From: Porticoccaceae bacterium
GTDB taxonomy: Bacteria; Pseudomonadota; Gammaproteobacteria; Pseudomonadales; Porticoccaceae
NCBI GenBank assembly: GCA_002701765.1
Contig: NZXB01000014.1
Coordinates: forward strand, 22,067-38,571
Direction of reading: 5' to 3'
DNA: 16,505 nucleotides
Positions 8,348 to 15,769 of this stretch are shown one piece after another (within the stretch, counting starts at the first letter, position 1; every line of letters begins with the position of its first letter). Below the pieces are notes generated by a model. The model saw only the letters and a program-made list of their open reading frames with translations, did not search any database and was not told the DNA's origin. A program made the translations under genes and the position numbers.

Positions 8348-9078
8348 TATGTTGTCCTCGTGGAAAACATGTTTTTGTGCCGGTCAACCATGTTCACTTC
8401 GATAACTATGAACCCTACTATCCAAACAAGTTCGTCCCATGCGAACATGTAATGCCCTCTAAAAATCCAATATCCAATCGCGCACCAAAGTAGCGAGTAA
8501 AGAATAAACTTGGAACCATTGATAGTTCGAAATAAAATTCCATCGACAACTTTATGATCTTGCAACAATACAACTAGTTCTATTGTAAATAAAATCAATA
8601 GCCAAGTAATGGCCTCAGCCAAATCAATCCATGCCAACTCCCGCTCGATTGCCAATCCAGATGCATCTTGAACGATTGAAAATGTTGGAGGGTCAATGTA
8701 AAAGAAATCCTCTGCACCCGATAGCTCGGCACAATTTTCAGTACTCAGCGTGGTATAGATCAAGTTATAGGTATACGAAGCCCCATCATCGACTAACTCG
8801 CATAGATCGGAAACACCTTCGATTAACTGAGGTCTGCTTAACTCCTCAACGTAAACAGCATAGGCATAAAGGGTATGCGCTAGAGAAACATAGCAACCTA
8901 TTCGCACGGCCCGCATCATAAGTGCCTTGATGGGCGGCATAGAATTGTTAATGAAACGTGTTTCCAGTTCAAACAGTATGAGAAGGATCATCCACGCACT
9001 CTCGTCTATAGTGACGGCACATGCCCTGGTCCAAGCCAAAATACTGCTGCTGCTATTGAGTGTATGACCGTCAATCAT
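8347..9078 (-). CDS. Unrecognised integral membrane protein, about five transmembrane segments
   Basis: I do not assign this 243-residue protein to a named family. Hydrophobic segments lie at about residues 24-40, 56-76, 152-173, 189-206 and 213-231. Several carry acidic residues near their middle (FELET, TIELVV, WDELVW, VIEVNM), which is unusual and may matter for function. Residues about 80-148 form a polar loop with two cysteines (93 and 116) that could be disulfide-bonded if outside the cytoplasm. The start ATG at 9078 has no strong ribosome site; no other start looks better. It lies 253 bp after the Gfa gene and directly before the C1-B1-A1 cassette, with its stop overlapping the start of a short ORF, so it may be the first gene of that transcription unit. 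It could be a sensor or a small transporter for the cassette's substrate; both are guesses. Coding nature is supported by the coherent membrane pattern. Confidence 0.62.
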   Translation of the reverse strand: MIDGHTLNSSSSILAWTRACAVTIDESAWMILLILFELETRFINNSMPPIKALMMRAVRIGCYVSLAHTLYAYAVYVEELSRPQLIEGVSDLCELVDDGASYTYNLIYTTLSTENCAELSGAEDFFYIDPPTFSIVQDASGLAIERELAWIDLAEAITWLLILFTIELVVLLQDHKVVDGILFRTINGSKFILYSLLWCAIGYWIFRGHYMFAWDELVWIVGFIVIEVNMVDRHKNMFSTRTT

Positions 9079-9222
9079 CCAATCTTATCGCACTTAAAAG
9101 CCAAAGTTGATTAACAGAAGTCCATAGACAATCCATTTGAAATACCGCCGAGTGCCTAAAGTGTTAATTTCAAACTGAATAGCATTCGACCTCATTGATT
9201 TAACTGGATTGATTTCTGGAGA

Positions 9223-9271
9223 CTATGACCGAAGTTGGCATAGTAAAAAATAGCTCTTAGCGAGGTCATAG
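9223..9271. repeat. 8-bp inverted repeat with arms 41 bp apart in the intergenic region
   Basis: CTATGACC (9223-9230) and GGTCATAG (9264-9271) are perfect inverted copies, and a third imperfect half, GGCATAG, lies at 9237-9243. Start-to-start spacing is 41 bp, close to four helical turns. The region lies between the Gfa stop and the membrane-protein start. It could bind a regulator of the membrane-protein/C1-B1-A1 unit; the 33-nt loop and lack of a following T-tract argue against a terminator. Confidence 0.3.
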
Positions 9272-9331
9272 GCCTAGTATTGCTCCCCAATAAATCAATT
9301 ATGTTAAGAGCAAGATTTTCAAGTTCTATCC

Positions 9332-9733
9332 CTAGTTGGGAAATTCGTCAAATCTCTCGGACGTGTCATGAAACCTATGCCAAGGCGCTTTAGAGCCCAC
9401 AAAAATATGATAAGCGGTCGGAAGATTCGGGTCACCATCAATAGTGCCCATGGCAATATAATAGGTATCTGGCTCATCAGTAAGAGTCACTAAAATATTG
9501 GACCCGCAATTCCTACAAAAAACTCGCGTATGCGTGTCTGAGGAAGCATAATTGGCAACGTAAGATTGGCCGCACAGAAGAGCAAAAGAGGCCTTCTCAA
9601 CCCCTCCAAATGACGCAAAAGCCGCTCCATGCAGCCGCCGACATTGACTACAATGGCAATGTCTGAAGTCAGTTATGACTGAATTAATCTGATATTTTAT
9701 TTTGCCGCATTCACGTCGCCCGACAATCATCAT
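9332..9733 (-). CDS. Gfa/CENP-V family zinc protein (formaldehyde-activating enzyme-like)
   Basis: The 133-residue protein belongs to the Gfa-like family, whose founder (Paracoccus Gfa) was described as promoting glutathione adduct formation with formaldehyde. The catalytic-type zinc cluster CHCSQC is at residues 26-31, followed by RRLHGAAF, and the structural-site pair CRNC is at 73-76. The N-terminal GSCLCG-type motif is altered to GRRECG, so one of the four structural-zinc cysteines is an arginine (residue 7) while Cys9 is kept. The gene starts 22 bp after A2, so it is the last gene of the B2-C2-A2 operon. This fits clearance of formaldehyde released by oxidative demethylation, but many Gfa-family proteins have other or unknown roles. 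AGGTGG lies directly before the ATG at 9733, so translation may really begin at the next codon, also ATG (9730). Confidence 0.8.
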   Translation of the reverse strand: MMIVGRRECGKIKYQINSVITDFRHCHCSQCRRLHGAAFASFGGVEKASFALLCGQSYVANYASSDTHTRVFCRNCGSNILVTLTDEPDTYYIAMGTIDGDPNLPTAYHIFVGSKAPWHRFHDTSERFDEFPN

Positions 9734-9755
9734 CCACCTAGAGGTTCATTAGTCA

Positions 9756-10982
9756 TTAATATTTTTGCGGGGGCGTTGCAGAGCTTCGTTGATGAACCCA
9801 GAAAGGCTTAATAGATAGGCGACATTGCGCCCATGTGGCTCGCCACTCCAATTCTTTCTGATAATAGATTTCAGCCCAGATCTGTTTTGGTGGCGCACCC
9901 TTATCATATTCAATATCTGCCATCGACACATTCGTTTTAAGAATCGGGGACCAAACGCATGACTTGATGGTTCCTATCCTGCCACCCCCTTTGCGGTCAT
10001 ACAGAAAAGCATCCTTAGGCGGCTTATTCCCCTCAATGGAAAGCCGAACTAACTTACGCCGAATCGGCCGGGCAAATTCCGCAAACAGCGCTCGTTTTCC
10101 TGTAAAATAACATTTTTGAAGGTTAACCAACCAACCCAAACCAAGCTCATAAGGCGAGCGATCGTGGTCTGCTCTGATAGCTGTCTCGGCAGTGTTGAAA
10201 TCGTCTCCCGGCAAGATAAAGCCCGCCTCTATCCGAACCATTTCGAGGGCACCCAAGCCAGTTGGTCGGATATCGAAGAGCCCCTGCTCCTTTAGAGCAA
10301 AGATCGCATCCCAAATAGCTGAGGCATTAGAAGGATCAATCCATATCTCATAACCGAGGTCACCTGTAAAGCCCGTGCGGGATACCATGCACTCGATGCC
10401 ATTTACACGAGCATTGATCATACCAAAAGGTTTTAGCCCATTAAGCTCCTGAATGCCTGCAGCTGACAAAACGGAATAAGATGTAGGGCCTTGGACAGCT
10501 AGCGCCGCTATTGAATGTGTTTCTTCTTCAATGGTGACATCGAAACCCAAACTCGATATTAAAAGCCAGTCCAATTGATGGTGTTGGGAACAAAGACGAT
10601 ACTCACCCCCACCAAGGCTAAAAATAGTACCATCATCAAGAACCTTTCCTTCATCATTGCACCACACAACGTAAGTTACGCGGTTTGGTTGAAGCCCTGA
10701 GATATCTCTAGTTACCAATCTGTTTAGAAAATGCAGCGCATCGGGACCACCCACTCGATACTTTTCCATGGGAGTAAGATCCATAACACCGCAGGTACTT
10801 CGAATTGCAAAATATTCTGACGCTAGGGTGTCATAAGTTTTTGCTGTTTTGTATCCATTCCAAGACGCCCAGTCCTGAGTAAGAGAATAGCTGTCTACTC
10901 GATCTTGGAAAGGAGTGGGAGCTAGAACTTCCTTAAAATCGACGTGATCTGGACCAGCTTTTATAGATGACGAGCGCATCAT
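9756..10982 (-). CDS. GcvT-like folate-dependent aminomethyltransferase/demethylase A2
   Basis: The 408-residue protein is the close paralogue of A1 in the second cassette. Shared landmarks are WNGYK (41-45), SEYFAIRSTCGVMDLTPMEKY, EGKVLDDGTI with the conserved acidic pair at 116-117, LAVQGP, SRTGFTGDLGYEIW (201-214), RIEAGF and the C-terminal barrel segment VWSPILKTNVSMA. Members of this family pass a one-carbon unit to tetrahydrofolate. Its ATG overlaps the C2 stop as ATGA, a strong sign of coupled translation and stoichiometric production with the flavoproteins. The Gfa gene follows 22 bp later. The expected role is to accept the methylene or methyl group produced by the B2-C2 pair; the methyl donor is not identifiable from sequence. 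O-demethylases such as LigM and DesA belong to the same superfamily, so an ether substrate cannot be excluded. Confidence 0.85.
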   Translation of the reverse strand: MMRSSSIKAGPDHVDFKEVLAPTPFQDRVDSYSLTQDWASWNGYKTAKTYDTLASEYFAIRSTCGVMDLTPMEKYRVGGPDALHFLNRLVTRDISGLQPNRVTYVVWCNDEGKVLDDGTIFSLGGGEYRLCSQHHQLDWLLISSLGFDVTIEEETHSIAALAVQGPTSYSVLSAAGIQELNGLKPFGMINARVNGIECMVSRTGFTGDLGYEIWIDPSNASAIWDAIFALKEQGLFDIRPTGLGALEMVRIEAGFILPGDDFNTAETAIRADHDRSPYELGLGWLVNLQKCYFTGKRALFAEFARPIRRKLVRLSIEGNKPPKDAFLYDRKGGGRIGTIKSCVWSPILKTNVSMADIEYDKGAPPKQIWAEIYYQKELEWRATWAQCRLSIKPFWVHQRSSATPPQKY

Positions 10983-12532
10983 ACACGTCCTCCAAATTCA
11001 AGTATTCTATTGGCCGCGTTGTGACCAGGCACTCCTGTAATACCCCCTCCCGGATGAGTGCCAGCCCCACAAAGGAAAAGTCCCTCGATAGGGGTATCAT
11101 ATTGTGAAGCTCCAAATACAGGTCGCATCATAAAAGACTGATCGAGACTCAACTCGCCATGATGCCAGTGCCCTCCCACGTTATTATAGTTTACGCCAAT
11201 ATCTGCAGGCGTCAGCAATTTGCTTGCCTCAACATTCTCGGAAAAACCTGGCGCATATTGTTCTATGGTAGACAATACATTACCTAAGAAAACGGTTCTC
11301 AGATTATCCCAGCCCTGCTTAGGGGCACGAGGAGTATAAGTCGCAGAAACCGACACAACATGAAAGCCACTTGGTGCCAAAGTTGGATCCGCCAAGCTAG
11401 GAACAGTAATCTCTAAGACAGGGTTTTCTGAGCATTCCCCATACTTGGAATGGTTAAATGCATGCTCCACATAACGCTGATTTGGAGCGATCAGAAGTCT
11501 ATGCCGTAAGTTTTTCTGATCGAGATTTCGAAATTGAGGCAAAGCCCTCACAGCGAAAAATATCTTGGTTACGTTTCCTTCGCAACGAATATTGTCGATT
11601 CTATGGCAGAACATAGCATCTAGATTCTGCGCACCCACAAGTTCTAGGAACGTTGTTTTAACGTCTGCATTGGATACTACAATCGACGCTGACACCTCCT
11701 CGCCAGATTCGAGCAGCACACCAGTCGCTCGACCTTGTTCCACCAACACCCGCCTTACCCTCGAATTAGGTCTAAAACGCACCCCAGCTGAATCAGCCGA
11801 GTTGTAAAGCGCCTGCAGTATATCTTTACCAGTCGACAGCTCGGAGGTTGCATGAGTCTGAGCCCAAACACGATGGATATAGGTTAATACAGTGTTTGGA
11901 GTTCTCGGACCCATGTGTTGCCCCATTACTGCATCGACAGCAAGTGCGGCCTTTAAATGCCGGCTGTCAAAGTACTCGTTCAGAACATCATAAATATTGA
12001 TCCCACCCACTCGAAGAAATTCTCGCATTGAATCTGTACCCAATCCAAAACGCAAATTCCAACCAAGCCTTGCAAGAGTCTTTTTATCCTTACGATCCAT
12101 ATTCTTTAATCGCGGAGGTCTGTCAGTCATAAGCGGGTCAAGTGCTTTTGCATAGCTCGTGAACTCTTTCTTAAATTTCTTATAGGCACCGATATCTGTT
12201 TCAGAAATCTTATGACCGGACACACCATCTGAAGTCAAGATCAAATGCTCTCCCTTCACATCTAAAGCAACGCAATCAATCTTTTTAGGAGCTTTTTCAC
12301 TTTGTGGCGATAACTTAAGGTCCTTATAAATCTTTCTATTTAATCCATATGCTGCGTTAACCAGTCCCGGGGCGCGGAAGTCCTTTGCAAATTCAAACAC
12401 CCCGGCGGCGCCACCTAAAGACTCTTTTGCCTCCATAACATCTACTTGATAGCCTGCCATTGCCAGGTAGTTGGAGCAAACCATTCCATTATGCCCAGAG
12501 CCAATGACTATAACTGAAGGACGCTTAGTCAT
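10979..12532 (-). CDS. Phytoene-desaturase/PYROXD2-like FAD oxidoreductase C2
   Basis: From the ATG at 12532 the protein has 517 residues. The FAD motif GSGHNG is at residues 11-16, with the complete glycine pattern that C1 lacks, and the C-terminal motif is LCGAGTHPGGG followed by GHNAANRIL. It shares GGHWHHGEL and FMMRP with C1 and, like C1, lacks the ARGGMG motif of the B proteins (here ELSTGKD). A lysine-rich stretch follows the first FAD region (SEKAPKKIDC), absent from the others. The start is fixed by GGAGGA 8 nt upstream; a longer reading from a TTG at 12568 has no such support. The 8-bp overlap with the B2 stop and 4-bp overlap with the A2 start show tight coupling. I infer a B2 partner subunit in oxidative removal of a methyl or similar group. 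Confidence 0.84.
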   Translation of the reverse strand: MTKRPSVIVIGSGHNGMVCSNYLAMAGYQVDVMEAKESLGGAAGVFEFAKDFRAPGLVNAAYGLNRKIYKDLKLSPQSEKAPKKIDCVALDVKGEHLILTSDGVSGHKISETDIGAYKKFKKEFTSYAKALDPLMTDRPPRLKNMDRKDKKTLARLGWNLRFGLGTDSMREFLRVGGINIYDVLNEYFDSRHLKAALAVDAVMGQHMGPRTPNTVLTYIHRVWAQTHATSELSTGKDILQALYNSADSAGVRFRPNSRVRRVLVEQGRATGVLLESGEEVSASIVVSNADVKTTFLELVGAQNLDAMFCHRIDNIRCEGNVTKIFFAVRALPQFRNLDQKNLRHRLLIAPNQRYVEHAFNHSKYGECSENPVLEITVPSLADPTLAPSGFHVVSVSATYTPRAPKQGWDNLRTVFLGNVLSTIEQYAPGFSENVEASKLLTPADIGVNYNNVGGHWHHGELSLDQSFMMRPVFGASQYDTPIEGLFLCGAGTHPGGGITGVPGHNAANRILEFGGRV

Positions 12533-14138
12533 CTCCGAAATCCTCCGGAGTAGTACTTGATCTACCAAAATCTATTAATACTTCTCGTGCCGAGTTCGCT
12601 CCTGGGGCACCCATCACTCCTCCCCCCGGATGATTTGAAGAGCTACACATATACATGTTTTTTATCGGCGCTCTGTATTGCGCATAGCCAGGGAATGGGC
12701 GGTTGAACATCAATTGGTCAAGTGTTAACTCACCCTGAAAGATATTACCCTCCGTCAATCCCACTTCTGCCTCTAGCTCGCGTGGAGTGCGAATCTCAGC
12801 ATGGAGCAGCAAATCTTTAAAATTGGGACTATAGTCCGCTATCTGATTTATAACTGCGGCCCCGAAGGCATCTCTTTTACTATCGGTCCATCCGCCTTCA
12901 GCTTCCACGGGACAATATTGGACAAACACTGACATCATGTGCTTACCCGGTGGCGACATGCTAGGGTCATATTGCGTCGGAATAACCATATCTACATAGG
13001 GATCTTGGGACCATCGATCGTCCTTCCAGTCGTCATATGCTCGCTCCAGGCGCTCCAATGTATCCGTGAAATGCATGTGGCCGAGTGTGAGCGGCGAACC
13101 TTTAGGCAAGGCTGGGAAGTCAGGCATGCCATCTAAGGCAATGTTTACCTTTCCGGAGGATCCACGGATCTTAAAATTCCTTGCCCGCCGCACCAAGTCA
13201 TCCGGCAAATCACATGAATCGAGCAGGCCCAAGAATGTTCTTTTCGCATCGAGGTTGGAAATGACTGCTCGGGCCGATAATTCCTCTCCAGAAGCCAATA
13301 CCACGCCAGTTGCTCGCCCCCTTTTTACAGAAATACTTTCCACCTCGGCATTAGTTCGGATCTCGCCTCCAACGGCGCGCAAGGACGATGCGAGCGCCGA
13401 AGAAACTGAACCCATTCCACCACGAGCAAATCCCCAGGAACCGACATTACCATCCACATCACCCATGGCATGATGAAGCAGCACATAGGCTGTTCCTGGC
13501 GAGTAGACGCCAAGACCAGTACCGATAATACTTCCACCCGAAAAATGCGCCAGAATCGTGTCATTTTCGAAATACTGCTCGAGATATTCAGCAATTGACA
13601 TTGTAAAGAATCTGATAAACTCATATATCTGACTTTCACTCAGGCTGTGAAAACTTTTGAGAAGATAAGCAAACTCCATGACGTCCCTAATCTTAAAGGA
13701 CGAAGGATCGGGAGGTGTTCGCAGAAGAAAACCTCTGATCAACCGACACCACTTCATGAGATCGGCATCGAATCTGATTGATGCATCTGCGTCGCGTTTC
13801 GAGTGCCTAGCAATCTCTCTTCGCCTCACATTAGACTGATGATAGCTTCCAAAATAATCTCCATCTCGTTTGAATGTTACGCTCCCCTGCAACGGCACTA
13901 CCTCCAAACCATGACGGCCTAAATCAAGCGCTTGGTATATCTCCGGTCTAAACAGACTGCAGACGTAAGAGCAGTTGGAATATCGCCAATCTTTATGCAA
14001 CTCTAAGCTGGCTGTAGCACCTCCGATGTAATCATTTCTCTCCAAAACCAGGACTCTGAGGCCTGCTTTAGATAGAAAGGCGGCATGGGTAAGGCCGTTG
14101 TGGCCAGCTCCTATAACAATCGCATCATATGCTTTCAT
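12525..14138 (-). CDS. Phytoene-desaturase/PYROXD2-like FAD oxidoreductase B2
   Basis: The 537-residue protein has GAGHNG at residues 10-15 after a short N-terminus, NDYIGGATA, a central FARGGMGSV motif, and a C-terminal MCSSSNHPGGGV with GANSAREVLI. It aligns along its full length with B1, including LLHHxMGDVDGN, NFKIRGSSGKVNIAL, EVGLTEGNIFQGELT and RPFPGYAQYR, and both end in an acidic tail (PEDFGDD here). It is the first gene of the B2-C2-A2-Gfa operon. The ATG at 14138 has a weak ribosome site (GAG about 8 nt upstream) but is immediately before the conserved FAD motif, so the start is secure. A 12-nt-spaced inverted repeat lies about 50-70 bp upstream. Cytoplasmic flavoenzyme; the reaction is inferred from neighbours, not from any substrate-specific residue I can name. 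Confidence 0.86.
   Translation of the reverse strand: MKAYDAIVIGAGHNGLTHAAFLSKAGLRVLVLERNDYIGGATASLELHKDWRYSNCSYVCSLFRPEIYQALDLGRHGLEVVPLQGSVTFKRDGDYFGSYHQSNVRRREIARHSKRDADASIRFDADLMKWCRLIRGFLLRTPPDPSSFKIRDVMEFAYLLKSFHSLSESQIYEFIRFFTMSIAEYLEQYFENDTILAHFSGGSIIGTGLGVYSPGTAYVLLHHAMGDVDGNVGSWGFARGGMGSVSSALASSLRAVGGEIRTNAEVESISVKRGRATGVVLASGEELSARAVISNLDAKRTFLGLLDSCDLPDDLVRRARNFKIRGSSGKVNIALDGMPDFPALPKGSPLTLGHMHFTDTLERLERAYDDWKDDRWSQDPYVDMVIPTQYDPSMSPPGKHMMSVFVQYCPVEAEGGWTDSKRDAFGAAVINQIADYSPNFKDLLLHAEIRTPRELEAEVGLTEGNIFQGELTLDQLMFNRPFPGYAQYRAPIKNMYMCSSSNHPGGGVMGAPGANSAREVLIDFGRSSTTPEDFGDD
12541..12546 (-). promoter_or_regulatory. Ribosome binding site that fixes the C2 start
   Basis: GGAGGA on the minus strand lies 8 nt before the ATG at 12532, inside the 3' end of B2. 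It makes this ATG far more likely than the TTG at 12568 that opens a longer frame. Confidence 0.6.
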
Positions 14139-14186
14139 GCTTACTCAACTAAATATTGGAACTTACAATAATTCCCCAAGACATTC

Positions 14187-14210
14187 TGGTGATTCGGCAT
14201 GCAGTCACCA
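14187..14210. promoter_or_regulatory. Inverted repeat upstream of B2, candidate operator
   Basis: TGGTGA (14187-14192) and TCACCA (14205-14210) are perfect inverted copies separated by 12 nt that include GCATGC. It lies about 50 bp above the B2 ATG in the 284-bp gap after A3. The arm size and spacing suit a dimeric regulator. I found no convincing -35/-10 pair for B2; an isolated TTGACA at 14291-14286 has no matching -10 box. Nothing else stands out in this gap. Confidence 0.35.
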
Positions 14211-14422
14211 CAGATATTCATGAGGCAAGAACCATTTCTACTGCAACAATGACTAGCAAAAGCCATCAGTCTAAAACCTAACATCTGTCAAATGGGCTTG
14301 TTTTGCGAAGTGTAACCTATCTGATAACTCTCCGCTTACACAAAAAGGTATCTCCCCGGCACTTGGTCCTGACCATTCCACACTGTCGAAAAAGCAGCTC
14401 TATGTAATATCTACTCTATTCA

Positions 14423-15634
14423 TTAATGCTTTTCTATTTTAGCAGGGATTTCGTTCCGGCGAACCAGTTCCAAATGAGGCTCGCGACCGAGCGTGACGTA
14501 ATATTTTTCGCCATTTGCCCCAAAAAGAATAGCCTCTCCTAGATTTCTATACTTAGACGAGACCGAGGCATTACCTATGAACTTGCCCAAACCCCAAGAC
14601 CAAGCAGAACTAGTGACCATCCCGATACAGACCTCCTCGTCACCAATGTTTGCGTATAGTTGACCAGCGTCTTCCAAATCTAGGTCAACATCAGTTTTTA
14701 TTGTTCTCTTAAACCACTTCTGCCCATTTTTCTGTTCCCGCTGAAGCGCAGCTTTGCCCACGAAGTTCCCACCTTCTAGATCTACCATCCAACCCAATCC
14801 GACCTCAAATGGTGACCGCTTCAAGTCCAAGTCCAGATCCAGTTCTGTCGAAAAATCCCAACCGGCAACCACATAGCCACCTTCAAGACGACAGACCTCC
14901 AACGCATCAAGGCCATATCCGGGTAATGGAATTCCTAATTTACGACGAGCTAGTTCGATACGAGTTATCAGTTCTCTGACCAAAGAGGGGTTAAACCAAC
15001 ACTCATAACCCAAGTCTGCAGTAAAACCCATCCGCGCCAACTGGATGACCGAATCGTCAAGAGAGATCTCGACAAACTCAAAAGGCTTGATTAATTCAAC
15101 ATCGTCGAAACCCATTGCATGCAGAACAGTCGCCGACAATGGACCTTGAAGAGCAAGGCCTGACCACTCATGGGTGCACTCCTGAATTGTCACGTCATCC
15201 TCATCAATGCATAATTTTTCTCGAATAGAATCGAAATGCAAACTGTGATCAATATCAGATGGCATTAAGAGGAAATGCTCGTCAGAGAACTTGTATAAGA
15301 TCGAATCATCTTTAAGCATGCCATCAGCGTCACAAAAAGCGACATACCCGCCACGCATTGATTGCATAGCGCTTACTGGGCGAGTCAAAACAGTGTCAAG
15401 CAAAGTGCCAGCTGCCTTGCCAGATAGATGTATTTTTCGCATGGGCGAAACATCAAATAATGCACACTCATTTCGAATGGCTTGATATTCTTCCTGCGAG
15501 TCTCCATAGCAAGCGGGTAAAAGAAAATCATTCCAATTGATGTAATCTATATTCTCACAGCCATCACTCAGGAGTGCTTTGAAACCCGTGTCAGATTGAC
15601 GATTGAAGAAGTCAAAAAATACGCTTTTTTTCAT
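14423..15634 (-). CDS. Divergent GcvT-like aminomethyltransferase A3
   Basis: This 403-residue GcvT-family protein keeps YQAIRNECALFDVSPMRK, the conserved acidic pair in DGMLKDDSIL (109-110), LALQGP, and RLEGGY. It departs from A1 and A2 at several points: the WNGYK motif is absent, the folate-barrel motif is RMGFTADLGYECW (201-213) with Thr to Met and Gly to Ala changes, and TRDI is TRPV. A loop carries alternating Asp-Leu residues (STELDLDLDLKRS), encoded by a short tandem repeat. It is separated by 284 bp from B2 and by 232 bp from the yheS-like gene, so it is probably its own unit or the loosely linked first gene of the B2 operon. It probably transfers one-carbon units from a related but different substrate, or serves as an alternative partner for the flavoprotein pairs. 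The start at 15634 is the only ATG consistent with family length. Confidence 0.8.
   Translation of the reverse strand: MKKSVFFDFFNRQSDTGFKALLSDGCENIDYINWNDFLLPACYGDSQEEYQAIRNECALFDVSPMRKIHLSGKAAGTLLDTVLTRPVSAMQSMRGGYVAFCDADGMLKDDSILYKFSDEHFLLMPSDIDHSLHFDSIREKLCIDEDDVTIQECTHEWSGLALQGPLSATVLHAMGFDDVELIKPFEFVEISLDDSVIQLARMGFTADLGYECWFNPSLVRELITRIELARRKLGIPLPGYGLDALEVCRLEGGYVVAGWDFSTELDLDLDLKRSPFEVGLGWMVDLEGGNFVGKAALQREQKNGQKWFKRTIKTDVDLDLEDAGQLYANIGDEEVCIGMVTSSAWSWGLGKFIGNASVSSKYRNLGEAILFGANGEKYYVTLGREPHLELVRRNEIPAKIEKH
14820..14846 (-). repeat. Short in-frame tandem repeat encoding alternating Leu-Asp in A3
   Basis: Successive hexamers of the form CTG/TTG-GAT/GAC encode ELDLDLDLK. Neighbouring paralogues A1 and A2 have unrelated residues at this loop, so the stretch probably arose by local expansion. 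Confidence 0.4.
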
Positions 15635-15769
15635 ACTTCTAACTTATTAAAAGTGGTAATTTGAGTTTAGCATCCGAAGTTTAACTTTCATCAGGGGCCT
15701 ATAGGGGTGCATTCGACATTGGATGACAACGCCAAATTTGTTCTTACAGGACAGTCGCTTGTATTGAGC

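Noticed and set aside
8255..8390. Frameshifted C-terminal extension of the membrane protein into the following open frame
   Set aside because: The extra frame shows no hydrophobic or family continuity with the membrane protein and has its own ribosome site and GTG, so a separate short ORF or chance is the simpler reading.
12533..12568. Longer N-terminus of C2 from a TTG at 12568
   Set aside because: The ATG at 12532 has GGAGGA at 8 nt and places the FAD motif at the normal distance from the N-terminus; the TTG has neither advantage.
5056..14138. Carotenoid biosynthesis cluster, suggested by CrtI-like flavoproteins
   Set aside because: No phytoene synthase, cyclase or other crt gene is present; the partners are GcvT-like and Gfa-like proteins, pointing to one-carbon or amine chemistry.
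14286..14291. Consensus TTGACA (minus strand) as a -35 box for B2
   Set aside because: At 16-18 bp downstream there is only TGATGG-like sequence, not a -10 box, and it is about 150 bp from the gene.
3811..15634. Glycine cleavage system, suggested by GcvT-like proteins
   Set aside because: No gcvH, gcvP or lpd is present, there are three divergent T-like copies, and they sit with flavoproteins; a housekeeping role is unlikely.
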